A stretch of DNA of 64,000 bases from Variovorax flavidus (lineage in GTDB: Bacteria > Pseudomonadota > Gammaproteobacteria > Burkholderiales > Burkholderiaceae_C): the NCBI RefSeq assembly GCF_030317145.1, contig NZ_JASZYE010000005.1, positions 124,001 through 188,000 on the forward strand, in the 5' to 3' direction. Below, piece after piece: positions 28,204 to 37,146 of the stretch. Every line of letters begins with the position of its first letter. Position 1 is the first letter of the stretch. Under the pieces are notes generated by a model. It ran no database searches, was not told where the DNA came from, and saw nothing but the letters and a program-made list of their open reading frames with translations. Position numbers and translations under genes: made by a program.

Positions 28204-29037
28204 TCAGGGCTCTTCGGCCGTCCGCTTCGACAGGGTGCGCAGCGCGCGCCGCACGATGTAGCGCGTCTCGGCCGCGTCGCTCTCCGCCAGCCAGCGCGCA
28301 CAGGTTTGTTCGACCCAGGCGGGTTGGGTCCGGCTGGCGTCGTTGAGCCAGTTGGCGACCGAGTTCTGCACATACCGGCTGGGATCCGCCCGCAGCGGCT
28401 CCAGCAGTTCCACGCCAGCCCAGGGCTCGGCCTTCAGCCGTTCGACCTGCGCGCACCAGACGCCCCGGGGCCGCGTGAGTTCGCTCGCAAAGCGGCGGAT
28501 GTTCGGATCGGGATCCATTGCCCAAGGTTGAAGGAGTCGCAGCGCCTCGTCGAGCGACTGGATCGTTGCATCCCGCACTGCCATCCACGCCATTTCGCGC
28601 ACGCCGAAATGCGAATCCGCGGCAAAGCGGCGAACCGAGGCCAGTTGCTCCGGCAAGGGAAGCCTCGACATGGAGATCCACTGCGTCGCCCAACAGCGTG
28701 CCACGTCGCTGGGATGCGTGGCGAGCAGATGGGCCACGGCATCGCGTTCCGGATGTTGCGCAGTCAGGTCATAGAGCGCGCGGGCGATGTGGCCGTGGCG
28801 CTGCATCGGCTTGAAGGCCGCCAGCATCGCGAAGGTATCGGTCAGGCGCTCGCTGCTGGCGTCGAGCCCGATGTGCGTCGCCACACTGCGCGCCAGGCGT
28901 GGCAGTTCGAGCGCCAGGAACTCGTTCAGATTGACGGTTTCCATCAGCCCCTCATTGAGGGCCTCCAGCACTTCAGGCGGAATCAGGGCGATGCGAAAGG
29001 CGCCCTTGCGCTCCCTGAGATGGTCGACGCTGCCCAC
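28204..29037 (-). CDS. HEAT-like repeat protein of the DNA alkylation repair (AlkC/AlkD) superfamily
   Basis: 277-residue all-helical protein. The segment DPSRYVQNSVANWLNDASRT strongly resembles the conserved block of AlkC/AlkD-type alkylation-repair glycosylases, followed by RYIVRRALRTLSK. Upstream repeats (MAWMAVRDATIQSLDEALRLL, ASELTRPRGVWCAQVERLK) are HEAT-like. Expected to be cytoplasmic and to bind DNA; glycosylase activity is not established from sequence. Downstream of sco1 by 10 bp on the same strand, so probably read through from the oxidase assembly operon. Confidence 0.78.
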   Translation of the reverse strand: MGSVDHLRERKGAFRIALIPPEVLEALNEGLMETVNLNEFLALELPRLARSVATHIGLDASSERLTDTFAMLAAFKPMQRHGHIARALYDLTAQHPERDAVAHLLATHPSDVARCWATQWISMSRLPLPEQLASVRRFAADSHFGVREMAWMAVRDATIQSLDEALRLLQPWAMDPDPNIRRFASELTRPRGVWCAQVERLKAEPWAGVELLEPLRADPSRYVQNSVANWLNDASRTQPAWVEQTCARWLAESDAAETRYIVRRALRTLSKRTAEEP

Positions 29038-29047
29038 GGCGTCCGGC

Positions 29048-29677
29048 TCAGGACTTCAGCAGGGCCTTGATGTCGGACACCATCGCCGGCACGCCCGCGC
29101 CGTAGCGCGCGTAGAGGCGCAGGCGGCCCTGCGGGTCGTAGACGAAGCTGGCCGCCGAGTGGTCCATCGAATAGCTGGTGGGCGTCTTGCCGTCCACCTT
29201 CTTGTAGTAGACCTTGAAGTCCTTCGTCATGGCCGCAAGTTGGTCGGCCGTCGGAATCAGCGCGATGAAGGAGGGGTCGAACGCACCCATGTAGGCCTTC
29301 ATCACCTCCGGCGTGTCGCGCGCCGGGTCGACGGTCACGAACAGCACCTGCAACTTGTCGCCGTCCGCACCCAACTGCTGCTTGACCTGCGCCATTTCGG
29401 ACATGGTCGTCGGGCAGACGTCCGGGCACTGGACGTAGCCGAAGAACAGCACGACTGCCTTGCCCTTGAAGTCGGCCATCGTCCGAACGCGGCCCTCGGC
29501 GTCGGTCAGCGAGAAGTCTTTCGCGTAGTCCGCACCGGTGATGTCGACCGCATTGAAGTTGGGCTTGGACTCGGTGCAAGCCGCGAGATTCACCCCCGCG
29601 ACTGTTGCCACGCCGGCCCAGGCCGCTGTCTTTGCCATCCATTGGAGAGCTTGCCGCTTGTTCATCGAATGCTTCAT
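29048..29677 (-). CDS. Sco1/SenC copper chaperone, lipoprotein
   Basis: 209 residues from ATG 29677, which overlaps the ctaB stop (ATGA). Lipobox LAAC (Cys34) after a hydrophobic signal. Thioredoxin-like fold with the copper-binding CPDVC (Cys84, Cys88) and His173 in SMDHSAASF. Delivers copper to the CuA centre of CoxB, on the periplasmic face of the inner membrane. Last oxidase-related gene in the run. Confidence 0.94.
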   Translation of the reverse strand: MKHSMNKRQALQWMAKTAAWAGVATVAGVNLAACTESKPNFNAVDITGADYAKDFSLTDAEGRVRTMADFKGKAVVLFFGYVQCPDVCPTTMSEMAQVKQQLGADGDKLQVLFVTVDPARDTPEVMKAYMGAFDPSFIALIPTADQLAAMTKDFKVYYKKVDGKTPTSYSMDHSAASFVYDPQGRLRLYARYGAGVPAMVSDIKALLKS

Positions 29678-30579
29678 CGCAGGTAGTGATCGACCAGGAG
29701 CGCCGCAAACAGCACGCTCAGGTGGATCAGTGAAAAACGGAAAGTCTTGCGCGCCAGCGCATCGGAGTAATTTCGCCACAGCGCGAAGGCATAGCCCGTG
29801 AAACCGATGCTCACGCCGATGGCGACCGCCAGGTAAAGCCAGCCGCTCATGCCGTAGATGAAGGGCATCAGGCAGGCCGCGAACAGGATGAAGGTGTAGA
29901 GCAGCACCTGCAGGCGCGTGAACTCATTGCCATGCGTCACCGGCAGCATCGGGAGCCCGGCCTTGCGATAGTCCTCGACGCGGTACAGCGCCAGGGCCCA
30001 GAAGTGCGGCGGCGTCCACAGGAAGATGATGAGGAAAAGAATCAGTGCTTCGGGCCCGACTTCGCCGGTCATCGCAGCCCAACCCAGCACTGGCGGCATC
30101 GCGCCGGACGCGCCGCCGATCACGATGTTCTGCGGCGTGAGCGGCTTCAGGATCACGGTGTAGACCACCGCGTAGCCGACGAAGGTCGCAAAGGTCAGCC
30201 ACATGGTCAGCGGGTTCACGGTGAACCACAGCAGCGCCGAACCGATGGCGCAAAGCGCCGCGGAGAAGATCAGCGCCTGCCGGTCGCTCAGTTGCCCGCG
30301 TGCCGTCGGCCGCCATGCGGTCCGCTTCATCTTGGCATCGATGCCCTTTTCGACCAGGCAGTTGAAGGCCGCGGCGGCGCCCGCGACCAGCCAGATGCCG
30401 AGACAGGCCAGCGCGCCTTGCTGCAGGTCGCCGAGGGTCGGTACGCCGGGCACCGCGAGCACCATGCCGATCAGCGCGCAAAAGACGATCAGTTGCACCA
30501 CGCGCGGCTTGGTCAGCGCATAGAACTGGCGCAGGACGCTGGCGGTCGTCGGGCCGTGGACGGAAGCGGGTGCGCTCAT
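29674..30579 (-). CDS. ctaB: Protoheme IX farnesyltransferase (heme O synthase)
   Basis: 301-residue UbiA-family membrane prenyltransferase that attaches a farnesyl group to heme B, making heme O. The first prenyl-diphosphate motif region is [15 protein letters not shown], and [18 protein letters not shown] is the CtaB-specific second block. Overlaps ctaA (ATGA at 30576-30579) and sco1, so the three are translationally coupled. Confidence 0.95.
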   Translation of the reverse strand: MSAPASVHGPTTASVLRQFYALTKPRVVQLIVFCALIGMVLAVPGVPTLGDLQQGALACLGIWLVAGAAAAFNCLVEKGIDAKMKRTAWRPTARGQLSDRQALIFSAALCAIGSALLWFTVNPLTMWLTFATFVGYAVVYTVILKPLTPQNIVIGGASGAMPPVLGWAAMTGEVGPEALILFLIIFLWTPPHFWALALYRVEDYRKAGLPMLPVTHGNEFTRLQVLLYTFILFAACLMPFIYGMSGWLYLAVAIGVSIGFTGYAFALWRNYSDALARKTFRFSLIHLSVLFAALLVDHYLR

Positions 30580-31763
30580 CGGGCGACCTCCATCCCGCGG
30601 CTGCGAGCACCTGCCGATGCGATCGCCGTGGCACGCTCGCGCCGGCTTTCGCAGATCGTCCAGGTGAGCACCACCGCAAGCGCCGCGGCGCCGCCGGTGT
30701 GCAGCACCGCTGCGGCGAGGGGCCAGCCGAGCAGCACGTTCCCCAGTCCGGTCGCGAGCTGAAGCAGGGCCAGGCCTCCCAGCCAGCGCGCCTGGGCTCG
30801 CAGCGAACCGATGCCGTGGAGCCGCCAGGCCAGCACGCTGATGGCGAGGAACACGACATAGGCCATGAGCCTGTGCGCATAGTGGATGGCGGTCAGCGCC
30901 GCGAAGTCGATGGGCGCGCCGCCCGACGTCTCGCCGAGCTGGCGCCAGATCTGAAAGCCCTGTGCGAAGTTCATGGGGGGCCACCAGCTGTCCTGGCAGG
31001 TCGGGAATTGCGTGCAAGCGAGCACCGCATAGTTGGTGCTGACCCAGCCGCCCAAGGCGATCTGCAGTGCCAACAACGCGGTCGTCGCGATCAGGAGGGT
31101 GCGCAGCCCGGAAGGCACGGCCGTGGGCATGCGTTGCGCCGCCGCCTGCTGGTAGCGGACGGCCTGGATGCACAACAGCGCCAGCAGCACGACGGCGCCC
31201 AGCAGATGGAGGGTGACGATCGCCGGGTAGAGCTTCCAGGTCACCGTCATGGCGCCGAACGCACCTTGCAGGCACACCCACGCCAACGTGGCGGCGGGCC
31301 ACCATGCGCTGAGCGGCTTTTCTCCGACGTGGTCGGCCATGCGCTGGCGTCGCCGCGCGACCCAGGTGGCGATGGCCAGCGCGAGGATCAGCACCCCGAC
31401 GCCGGTCGCCAGGTAGCGGTGAACCATTTCGACCCACGCCTTGCTGTGCGTGACCGGACCGGTCGGCTGCGCCGCCTGCGCCATGGCGATGTCATGGCGC
31501 GCGCCGAGCGGGCTGGCATTGCCGTAGCAACCGGGCCAGTCCGGACAGCCGAGGCCCGAATCGGTCAGGCGGGTGAAGGCGCCGAAAAGGGTCAGGTCGA
31601 ACGTCAGGAACAGCGTCAGCACGGTCAGCGCATGCAGCCGCCGCGCCGGGCCGCTGCCGGCATTGCGGCGCCAGACCCAGAGCAGCGGCCCCAGCGCGAT
31701 CAGCACGCCGACCGCCATCAGCCAGGCGATGGGAGTGAGGTCGTAGAGCGAAGTCGTGTCCAT
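30576..31763 (-). CDS. ctaA: Heme A synthase (COX15/CtaA)
   Basis: 395-residue polytopic membrane protein converting heme O to heme A. Conserved [21 protein letters not shown] near residues 60-80 and [15 protein letters not shown] carry the first set of heme histidines; [14 protein letters not shown] and [11 protein letters not shown] the second. Length fits the proteobacterial type-2 CtaA/Cox15. Stop lies inside the ctaB start. Confidence 0.94.
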   Translation of the reverse strand: MDTTSLYDLTPIAWLMAVGVLIALGPLLWVWRRNAGSGPARRLHALTVLTLFLTFDLTLFGAFTRLTDSGLGCPDWPGCYGNASPLGARHDIAMAQAAQPTGPVTHSKAWVEMVHRYLATGVGVLILALAIATWVARRRQRMADHVGEKPLSAWWPAATLAWVCLQGAFGAMTVTWKLYPAIVTLHLLGAVVLLALLCIQAVRYQQAAAQRMPTAVPSGLRTLLIATTALLALQIALGGWVSTNYAVLACTQFPTCQDSWWPPMNFAQGFQIWRQLGETSGGAPIDFAALTAIHYAHRLMAYVVFLAISVLAWRLHGIGSLRAQARWLGGLALLQLATGLGNVLLGWPLAAAVLHTGGAAALAVVLTWTICESRRERATAIASAGARSRGMEVAR

Positions 31764-31770
31764 GGCGAGA

Positions 31771-32445
31771 TCAGCGGCCCGGCTCGTCCCACGAGGCGGA
31801 TGCGCGCAACAGGCGATCGAGGTCGCGCTTGGCGCGGCCGGCGCCGGCTGTGTCCATGCGGGCGGGGAAACGCATCATCCAGTTGCCCATGGGATCGACC
31901 ACGAAGAAGTGTTCCGCCAGTGCATGCCCGGGGCTGGGAGCGAGCCACTGCGCGATCTGCGCGGCCGGCACGCGCACCACGGTTGCGCCGCGAAGGCCGT
32001 TGTCGAGGCGCTCGGGGATCGGCGCCGCATCGCTGACGATCCAGACGCGGTCGAGCCGATCCTTCTCGCGTCCCAGGCTTTCGCGCAACTGGCGCTGCAG
32101 GTACAGCTGCTGCTCGCACAGCGAGTCGCATCCTGCATCGCCCACTGCAACCAACAGCCATTGCCCCTTGAAGGAGGACAACTGGACCGGCTTGCCGTCG
32201 CGCAACGTGCCGGCGATGTTCGGTACCGGGCGTTGCGGGTCGACGAGTTCTCCGTAGACGCTGCGGCCTTCGGGCCGGATCACGTAATAAGTGAAGTACG
32301 AAGCGATCACCGGTGCCGCACAGCACAGCAGCACAGCGATCATCTTCCAGCGGCCGAGCACCGTCCGCCGGCCTTCCGCGCCCGCGAGCGCCTGCCGCGG
32401 CGACGGCATCGAGTGCACGGTCAGCCCGAGCGGCTCGTCAGCCAC
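31771..32445 (-). CDS. Membrane-anchored Sco-like thioredoxin-fold protein of the oxidase assembly cluster
   Basis: 224 residues from GTG 32445, which overlaps the surf1 stop by 8 bases; an ATG at 32409 (MPSPRQALAG) is an alternative. One membrane helix (MIAVLLCCAAPVIASYFTYY), then a thioredoxin-like domain: PNIAGTLRDGKPVQLSSFKG, QWLLVAVGDAGCDSLCEQQL, and HFFVVDPMGNWMMRFP. The CDSLC motif aligns with CPDVC of Sco1. Commonly labelled hypothetical or transmembrane protein in this position. A second copper or thiol chaperone for the oxidase is the inference. Confidence 0.75.
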   Translation of the reverse strand: MADEPLGLTVHSMPSPRQALAGAEGRRTVLGRWKMIAVLLCCAAPVIASYFTYYVIRPEGRSVYGELVDPQRPVPNIAGTLRDGKPVQLSSFKGQWLLVAVGDAGCDSLCEQQLYLQRQLRESLGREKDRLDRVWIVSDAAPIPERLDNGLRGATVVRVPAAQIAQWLAPSPGHALAEHFFVVDPMGNWMMRFPARMDTAGAGRAKRDLDRLLRASASWDEPGR

Positions 32446-33232
32446 GGCGTGCAGCGCGTGCGCGGCGGAAGGGGGCGATGAGTTGGAACCAGACATAGAG
32501 GATTGCGACGAGGGCCGAGAGGCCGAACCACTGGAATGCATAGCCGTAGTGCTTTTCAACACCCAGCGCGGGGGCCGGCCAATCCCGCTGCAGACCCTCG
32601 GACGCCGGACCGGTCTGCTGCAAGGAGACGTCGGTCCGCAATGGCAGACCGGTTTCGGCGCGAAACGCTTCAAGGTCCAGATTCTGCCGGATGACAGAAG
32701 ACCCCGCGGATCCCGGCGTTGGCGCCGCGGCGTCCGCCTTGCCCAACTCCAGCAGGTGTGCCGGCGGCAGTGCGATTCGGCCGGTCACCTCAACCAGGCC
32801 GGGGGGCGTCTCGACCGGCTCCAGCCGGGTCCGGTCGGTGAAGTTGCGCTGCACCCAGCCGCGCTGGACCAGCACGGTCTTGTCCGTGCCTTCGAGAGCG
32901 AGGGGCGTCACCACGTAGAAGCCCGGCACGCCGTGCATCTGGCGGTTGTCCAGATAGACCGTGTGCGGCGTCAGCCAGAGGCCGCGCAGCCGTACCGGGC
33001 GATTCAGCGTGGACGAAGGCTTGTCCAAGGCAAGGAAGGCCTGCTGATCGAGCGGCGGCAGGCTCTTCTGCGTGTCGATCTCGGCCTGGATGGCTTCCTT
33101 CTGCGCAGCCCGCGAGAGCTGCCACCGGCCCAGCGAAACCGTCGCCGAGATCGTGATCACCGCCATCGCGGTGACCAGCCAGAAGCGCCAGCGCCGCGAT
33201 GCGCGCGGAACGGCCGCAGAGTCCGCGTTCAT
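32438..33232 (-). CDS. SURF1-family cytochrome oxidase assembly protein
   Basis: 264 residues from ATG 33232. Two membrane helices flank a periplasmic domain: about residues 15-33 (WLVTAMAVITIS-type region with SLGRWQLSRAAQK) and near the C-terminus (YAFQWFGLSALVAILYVWFQ). RPVRLRGLW, LDNRQMHGVPGFYVVTPL and VLVQRGWVQRN are SURF1 blocks. Helps heme A insertion into subunit I. Divergent from the twin-helix protein at 33269 with a 36-bp gap. Confidence 0.93.
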   Translation of the reverse strand: MNADSAAVPRASRRWRFWLVTAMAVITISATVSLGRWQLSRAAQKEAIQAEIDTQKSLPPLDQQAFLALDKPSSTLNRPVRLRGLWLTPHTVYLDNRQMHGVPGFYVVTPLALEGTDKTVLVQRGWVQRNFTDRTRLEPVETPPGLVEVTGRIALPPAHLLELGKADAAAPTPGSAGSSVIRQNLDLEAFRAETGLPLRTDVSLQQTGPASEGLQRDWPAPALGVEKHYGYAFQWFGLSALVAILYVWFQLIAPFRRARAARRG

Positions 33233-33268
33233 GCCGTGGGGTGGCGCCGGCGGCCGATAATGAGGGTC

Positions 33269-33490
33269 ATGAAATACTTTGTCGCCCTCGCCTTCCTGGG
33301 CATCCTGGCGAGTCTCGGGTTTGCGCTGTTCTTCATGCTCAAGGACGGGCGCAACGGCCGCGCCAAAAGTGGCGGCATGGTGCGCGCGCTCACCGTTCGG
33401 ATCGGGCTGTCGGTCGTTTTGTTCCTGTGCGTCCTGGTGGCCTGGAAGCTGGGCTACATCCAGCCTGGGGGCCTGCCGGTCGGCAAGTAG
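33269..33490 (+). CDS. Small twin transmembrane protein (DUF2909-like)
   Basis: 73 residues, two predicted helices (about 3-23 and 43-63) joined by a basic loop (KDGRNGRAKSGGM). ATG 33269 gives MKYFVALAFLGILASLGFAL, the usual start for these proteins; an ATG at 33260 would add three residues. Only plus-strand gene inside the minus-strand oxidase cluster. Found in the same place in related genomes, so a role in oxidase assembly is possible but unproven. Confidence 0.82.
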   Translation: MKYFVALAFLGILASLGFALFFMLKDGRNGRAKSGGMVRALTVRIGLSVVLFLCVLVAWKLGYIQPGGLPVGK

Positions 33491-33516
33491 GTTGTGCTCG
33501 TTCCAGGAGAACCATG

Positions 33517-33542
33517 AAAAAAGCGCCTTGCGGCGCTTTTTT
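33517..33542. terminator. Bidirectional rho-independent terminator between the twin-helix gene and ctaE
   Basis: AAAAAAGCGCC / GGCGCTTTTTT, 11-bp perfect stem with TTGC loop, T-run on both strands, between convergent stops at 33490 and 33562. Confidence 0.93.
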
Positions 33543-33561
33543 GTTGTGCCGTCGGTAATGC

Positions 33562-34443
33562 TCAAAGCCAATAGACCGTGAAGTACAAGCCGAGCCACAC
33601 CACGTCGACAAAGTGCCAGTACCAGGCGGCGCCCTCGAAGCCGAAATGACGCTCCGGCGTGAAGTGCCCCTTGCGGATGCGCAAGGTGATGAAGAAGAGC
33701 ATCAGCATGCCGATGAACACGTGCAGCCCGTGGAAGCCGGTCAGCATGAAGAAGGTCGAGCCGTACGTGCCGGAGCTGAGCTTGAGGTTCAGTTCGGTGT
33801 ACAGGTGGTGGTACTCGTAGCCCTGCACGAACAGGAAGATCAGGCCCAGCAGCACGGTGAGCCACATGAAGCGCACGGTCTGTGCACGATGGCCGGCGCG
33901 CAGCGCGTGGTGGGCGATCGTGAGCGTGACACCTGAGCTCAGCAGCAGCGCGGTATTGATGGTCGGCAGCCAGAACGGCCCGACGGTCTGGAAGGGCTCG
34001 ACGATGTCGGCCGGCGAACCGGTCGCACCGGCCACCATGGTCGGCCACACTGCCTTGAAATCGGGCCACAGCAGGGCGTTGTCGAGATTTCCGAGCGACG
34101 GCAGCGCATGGGAGCGCGCCCACCACAGCGCAGTGAAGAATGCGCCGAAGAACATCACCTCCGAGAAGATGAACCAGCTCATGCTCCAGCGGTAGGAGAG
34201 GTCGATCTTGTAGCCGTACATGCCACCCTCGCTTTCGCGGATGGACTGCCGGAACCAGACGAACAATGTCGAGAGCCACCCCACCATGCCCACCAGCAGC
34301 GCCCAGGCGCCCCACTGGTGGCCGTTGATCCACTGGGCGGCCCCAAGGATGACGAAGAGCAGGCCGGTCGCAGCCATGACCGGGTAGGCCGATGGCCCGG
34401 GCACGAAGTAGTAGGGCGTGGTGCCGTGGGTCGTTGAACTCAT
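33562..34443 (-). CDS. ctaE: Cytochrome c oxidase subunit III
   Basis: 293-residue subunit III of the aa3-type oxidase. Seven hydrophobic segments; RWSMSWFIFSEVMFFGAFFT holds the conserved glutamate of helix 3, and FFMLTGFHGLHVFIG and WYWHFVDVVWLGLYFTVYW are family blocks. N-terminal STTHGTTPYYFVPGPSAYP is typical of betaproteobacteria. Downstream of DUF2970 by 50 bp. Confidence 0.96.
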   Translation of the reverse strand: MSSTTHGTTPYYFVPGPSAYPVMAATGLLFVILGAAQWINGHQWGAWALLVGMVGWLSTLFVWFRQSIRESEGGMYGYKIDLSYRWSMSWFIFSEVMFFGAFFTALWWARSHALPSLGNLDNALLWPDFKAVWPTMVAGATGSPADIVEPFQTVGPFWLPTINTALLLSSGVTLTIAHHALRAGHRAQTVRFMWLTVLLGLIFLFVQGYEYHHLYTELNLKLSSGTYGSTFFMLTGFHGLHVFIGMLMLFFITLRIRKGHFTPERHFGFEGAAWYWHFVDVVWLGLYFTVYWL

Positions 34444-34493
34444 ATCAGGTCCTGGCTTTCTTCTCTCGATTCAAATTCTGTGGGACGTGTTCT

Positions 34494-34703
34494 TCAGGTC
34501 GCGACAACCCAGCGCACGAGCAGGATCAGGCCGCCGACGAACAGCATCACGGCAATCAGGCCGACCGCGATGATGTGCAAGGGGTTGAGCTTGGAGACGT
34601 CGTCCTGGAATGCGCTGTTCTTGCGCACGCCGAAGAACGACCAGCCCACGGCCCTGGCCGTCCGCCAGAGCGATCCCTTGTTCGACGCCTCGGGTGCGGT
34701 CAT
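34494..34703 (-). CDS. DUF2970 small membrane protein
   Basis: 69 residues, start ATG 34703 overlapping the ctaG stop (ATGA). The N-terminal KGSLWRTARAVGWSFFGVRK and one membrane helix at about 44-66 fit DUF2970, commonly found between ctaG and ctaE in betaproteobacteria. Function unknown; conserved placement suggests an oxidase assembly or stability role. Confidence 0.85.
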   Translation of the reverse strand: MTAPEASNKGSLWRTARAVGWSFFGVRKNSAFQDDVSKLNPLHIIAVGLIAVMLFVGGLILLVRWVVAT

Positions 34704-35332
34704 GTGCGCGGCTCCGTCACGGGCGGCACGACGGCCGAATTGGCGGCGACGGGCGCCGCGGGCGTCTTGCCGCCCACCTCGAAGAAGGTGTACGACAGCG
34801 TGATCGTCTTGACGTCCTTGGAGATCTTCGGGTCGATCACGAAGGCGACCGGCCACTGCTTCTTCTCGCCCGCGTCGAGCGTGTACTGGTTGAAGCAGAA
34901 GCACTCGAGCTTGTTGAAGTACGGCGCGGCCTGCTGCGGTGCGTAGCTCGGGATGGCCTGCGCGGCCATCCGGCGGTTCTGCACGTTCTGGAACTCGTAC
35001 ATCACCGTGTTGAGCTGGCCGGGATGCACCTGCATCGACCGTGTCTCGGGCTTGAAATCCCACAGCCCGCGCACGTTGGCATCGAACTCGACGGTGATCG
35101 TGCGGCTCGTGTCGACCTGGGTGTTGTCGGGCAGGCGCACCTTGTCGCCGCCGGACGCACCGCCCGGCACCTGCAACTCGGACAGGGCCAGGATGTTGAT
35201 GCCGGTCATCTCGCAAATGGCCCGATACATCGGCACCAGCGCATAGCCGAACGCGAACATGCCGGCGGCCACGACGGCCAGCTTGCCGACCATGCGGACG
35301 TTTTCGCGGCGGATGCGTTGACCGATGCCCAT
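34700..35332 (-). CDS. ctaG: Cytochrome c oxidase assembly protein CtaG/Cox11
   Basis: 210-residue Cox11-type copper chaperone that loads CuB of subunit I. One N-terminal membrane helix (about 15-36), then a periplasmic immunoglobulin-like domain with the copper site CFCF (Cys144, Cys146) in NKLECFCFNQ and the conserved PVAFVIDP. Stop overlaps the DUF2970 start. Confidence 0.95.
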   Translation of the reverse strand: MGIGQRIRRENVRMVGKLAVVAAGMFAFGYALVPMYRAICEMTGINILALSELQVPGGASGGDKVRLPDNTQVDTSRTITVEFDANVRGLWDFKPETRSMQVHPGQLNTVMYEFQNVQNRRMAAQAIPSYAPQQAAPYFNKLECFCFNQYTLDAGEKKQWPVAFVIDPKISKDVKTITLSYTFFEVGGKTPAAPVAANSAVVPPVTEPRT

Positions 35333-35340
35333 GATCCCGC

Positions 35341-35451
35341 CTAGTGGCCGATCCAGACCATGCGGACGATGAAGCCGATGAAGAACAGCACGGCGATGGA
35401 GGCCAGCGTGAGCCCCATCCGCCGGTTGCTTCGTTTCTGTTCGGGTGTCAT
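35341..35451 (-). CDS. 36-residue cytochrome oxidase small assembly protein
   Basis: ATG 35449-35451 opens a 36-codon frame ending TAG at 35341-35343: MTPEQKRSNRRMGLTLASI, then a hydrophobic helix and IVRMVWIGH. A basic N-terminus followed by one membrane helix. It fits exactly between ctaD (13 bp) and ctaG (8 bp), the position where tiny cytochrome oxidase small assembly proteins are annotated in Burkholderiales. The ribosome-binding site is weak, so translation may depend on coupling to ctaD. Function not shown. Confidence 0.8.
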   Translation of the reverse strand: MTPEQKRSNRRMGLTLASIAVLFFIGFIVRMVWIGH

Positions 35452-35464
35452 CACGCTACGCGCT

Positions 35465-37105
35465 TCAGCCGATCACCTTGGTGGCGGTGGCATCGAGCTT
35501 GGGCGGGTTTTCGAAGGTGTGGAATGGAGCGGGCGAAGGCACTTCCCATTCGAGGCCTTCGGCGGCTTCCCAGGGCTTCTGCGGAGCCTTCTCGCCCTTG
35601 CCCATCATGGTGGGGAGCACGATGAAGACGAAGAAGTAGACCTGCGCAAGACCGAAGGCGAACGCGCCCACGGTGGCGACCGCATTGAAGTCGGCGAACT
35701 GCATCGGGTAGTCGGCGTAGCGACGCGGCATGCCGGCCAGACCCAGGAAGTGCATCGGGAAGAAGGTGACGTTGAAGGCGATCAGCGACCACCAGAAGTG
35801 GATCTTGCCGCGCGCTTCGTTGTACATCACGCCGGTCCACTTCGGCGCCCAGTAGTAGTAGCCGGCGAACATCGCGTACAGCGAGCCGGCCACCAGCACA
35901 TAGTGGAAGTGGGCCACGACGTAGTAGGTGTCCTGCAGCTGGGTGTCGATCGGCGCGACCGCGAGGATCAGGCCGGTGAAGCCGCCCATCGTGAACACGA
36001 AGATGAAGCCCACGGCGAACAGCATCGGCGTCTCGAAGGTCATCGAGCCCTGCCACATGGTCGCGATCCAGTTGAAGATCTTCACGGCCGTCGGCACGGC
36101 GATCAGCATGGTCGCGTACATGAAGAACAGCTGGCCGGTCAGCGGCATGCCGGTCGTGAACATGTGATGCGCCCACACGATGAACGACAGGATCGCGATC
36201 GACGAGGTGGCGTACACCATCGAGGCGTAGCCGAAGAGCTTCTTGCGGGAGAAGGCCGGGACGATCTGGCTGATGATGCCGAAGGCCGGCAAGATCATGA
36301 TGTACACCTCGGGGTGGCCGAAGAACCAGAAGATGTGCTGGTACATCACCGGGTCGCCGCCGCCGGCGGGGTTGAAGAAGCTGGTGCCGAAGTGGCGGTC
36401 GGTCAGCGTCATCGTGATGGCGCCTGCGAGCACGGGCATCACGGCGATCAGCAGGTAGGCGGTGATGAGCCAGGTCCAGCAGAACATCGGCATCTTCATC
36501 AGCGTCATGCCGGGGGCGCGCATGTTGAGGATGGTGACGATGATGTTGATCGAGCCCATGATCGACGACGCGCCCATGATGTGCATCGCGAAGATGCCGG
36601 CGTCCATCGAGGGGCCCATCTGCAGCGTGAGCGGCGCGTAGAGCGTCCAGCCAGCGGCGGGTGCGCCGCCGGGCATGAAGAACGAGCCCACCAGCATCAG
36701 CGCCGCCGGGATCAGCAGCCAGAAGCTGAAGTTGTTCATGCGGGCGAACGCCATGTCGGATGCACCGATCTGCAGCGGGATCATCCAGTTCGCGAAGCCC
36801 ACGAAGGCCGGCATGATCGCGCCGAACACCATGATCAGACCGTGCATGGTCGTGAACTGGTTGAACAGTTCGGGGTTGACCAGTTGCAGGCCGGGCTGGA
36901 ACAGCTCGGCGCGGATCAGCAGCGCCAGGATGCCGCCGACCATCAGCATGGTGAAGGAGAACAGCAGGTACAGCGTGCCGATGTCCTTGTGGTTGGTCGC
37001 GAACACCCAGCGGCGCCAGCCGGACGGCGCGTGGTGGTGGTGATCGTCGTGGGCATGGTCGCCGTGGCCGGGTGCGTGGCCGTGGGGATCGAGGACTGCG
37101 CTCAT
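35465..37105 (-). CDS. ctaD: Cytochrome c oxidase subunit I
   Basis: 546-residue catalytic subunit with twelve helices carrying heme a, heme a3 and CuB. Recognisable: HGLIMVFGAIMPAFVGFANW (heme a ligand), WFFGHPEVYIMILPAFGI (CuB/cross-linked Tyr), YVVAHFHYVLVAGSLYAMF (heme ligands). The cytoplasmic N-terminus is unusually histidine-rich, with nine His in the first 25 residues, including HDDHHHH. Follows coxB by 41 bp. Confidence 0.97.
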   Translation of the reverse strand: MSAVLDPHGHAPGHGDHAHDDHHHHAPSGWRRWVFATNHKDIGTLYLLFSFTMLMVGGILALLIRAELFQPGLQLVNPELFNQFTTMHGLIMVFGAIMPAFVGFANWMIPLQIGASDMAFARMNNFSFWLLIPAALMLVGSFFMPGGAPAAGWTLYAPLTLQMGPSMDAGIFAMHIMGASSIMGSINIIVTILNMRAPGMTLMKMPMFCWTWLITAYLLIAVMPVLAGAITMTLTDRHFGTSFFNPAGGGDPVMYQHIFWFFGHPEVYIMILPAFGIISQIVPAFSRKKLFGYASMVYATSSIAILSFIVWAHHMFTTGMPLTGQLFFMYATMLIAVPTAVKIFNWIATMWQGSMTFETPMLFAVGFIFVFTMGGFTGLILAVAPIDTQLQDTYYVVAHFHYVLVAGSLYAMFAGYYYWAPKWTGVMYNEARGKIHFWWSLIAFNVTFFPMHFLGLAGMPRRYADYPMQFADFNAVATVGAFAFGLAQVYFFVFIVLPTMMGKGEKAPQKPWEAAEGLEWEVPSPAPFHTFENPPKLDATATKVIG

Positions 37106-37146
37106 CTTGGTATTCCTTGCAAACTCTTCGTCGTGGGGGCGGCGGC

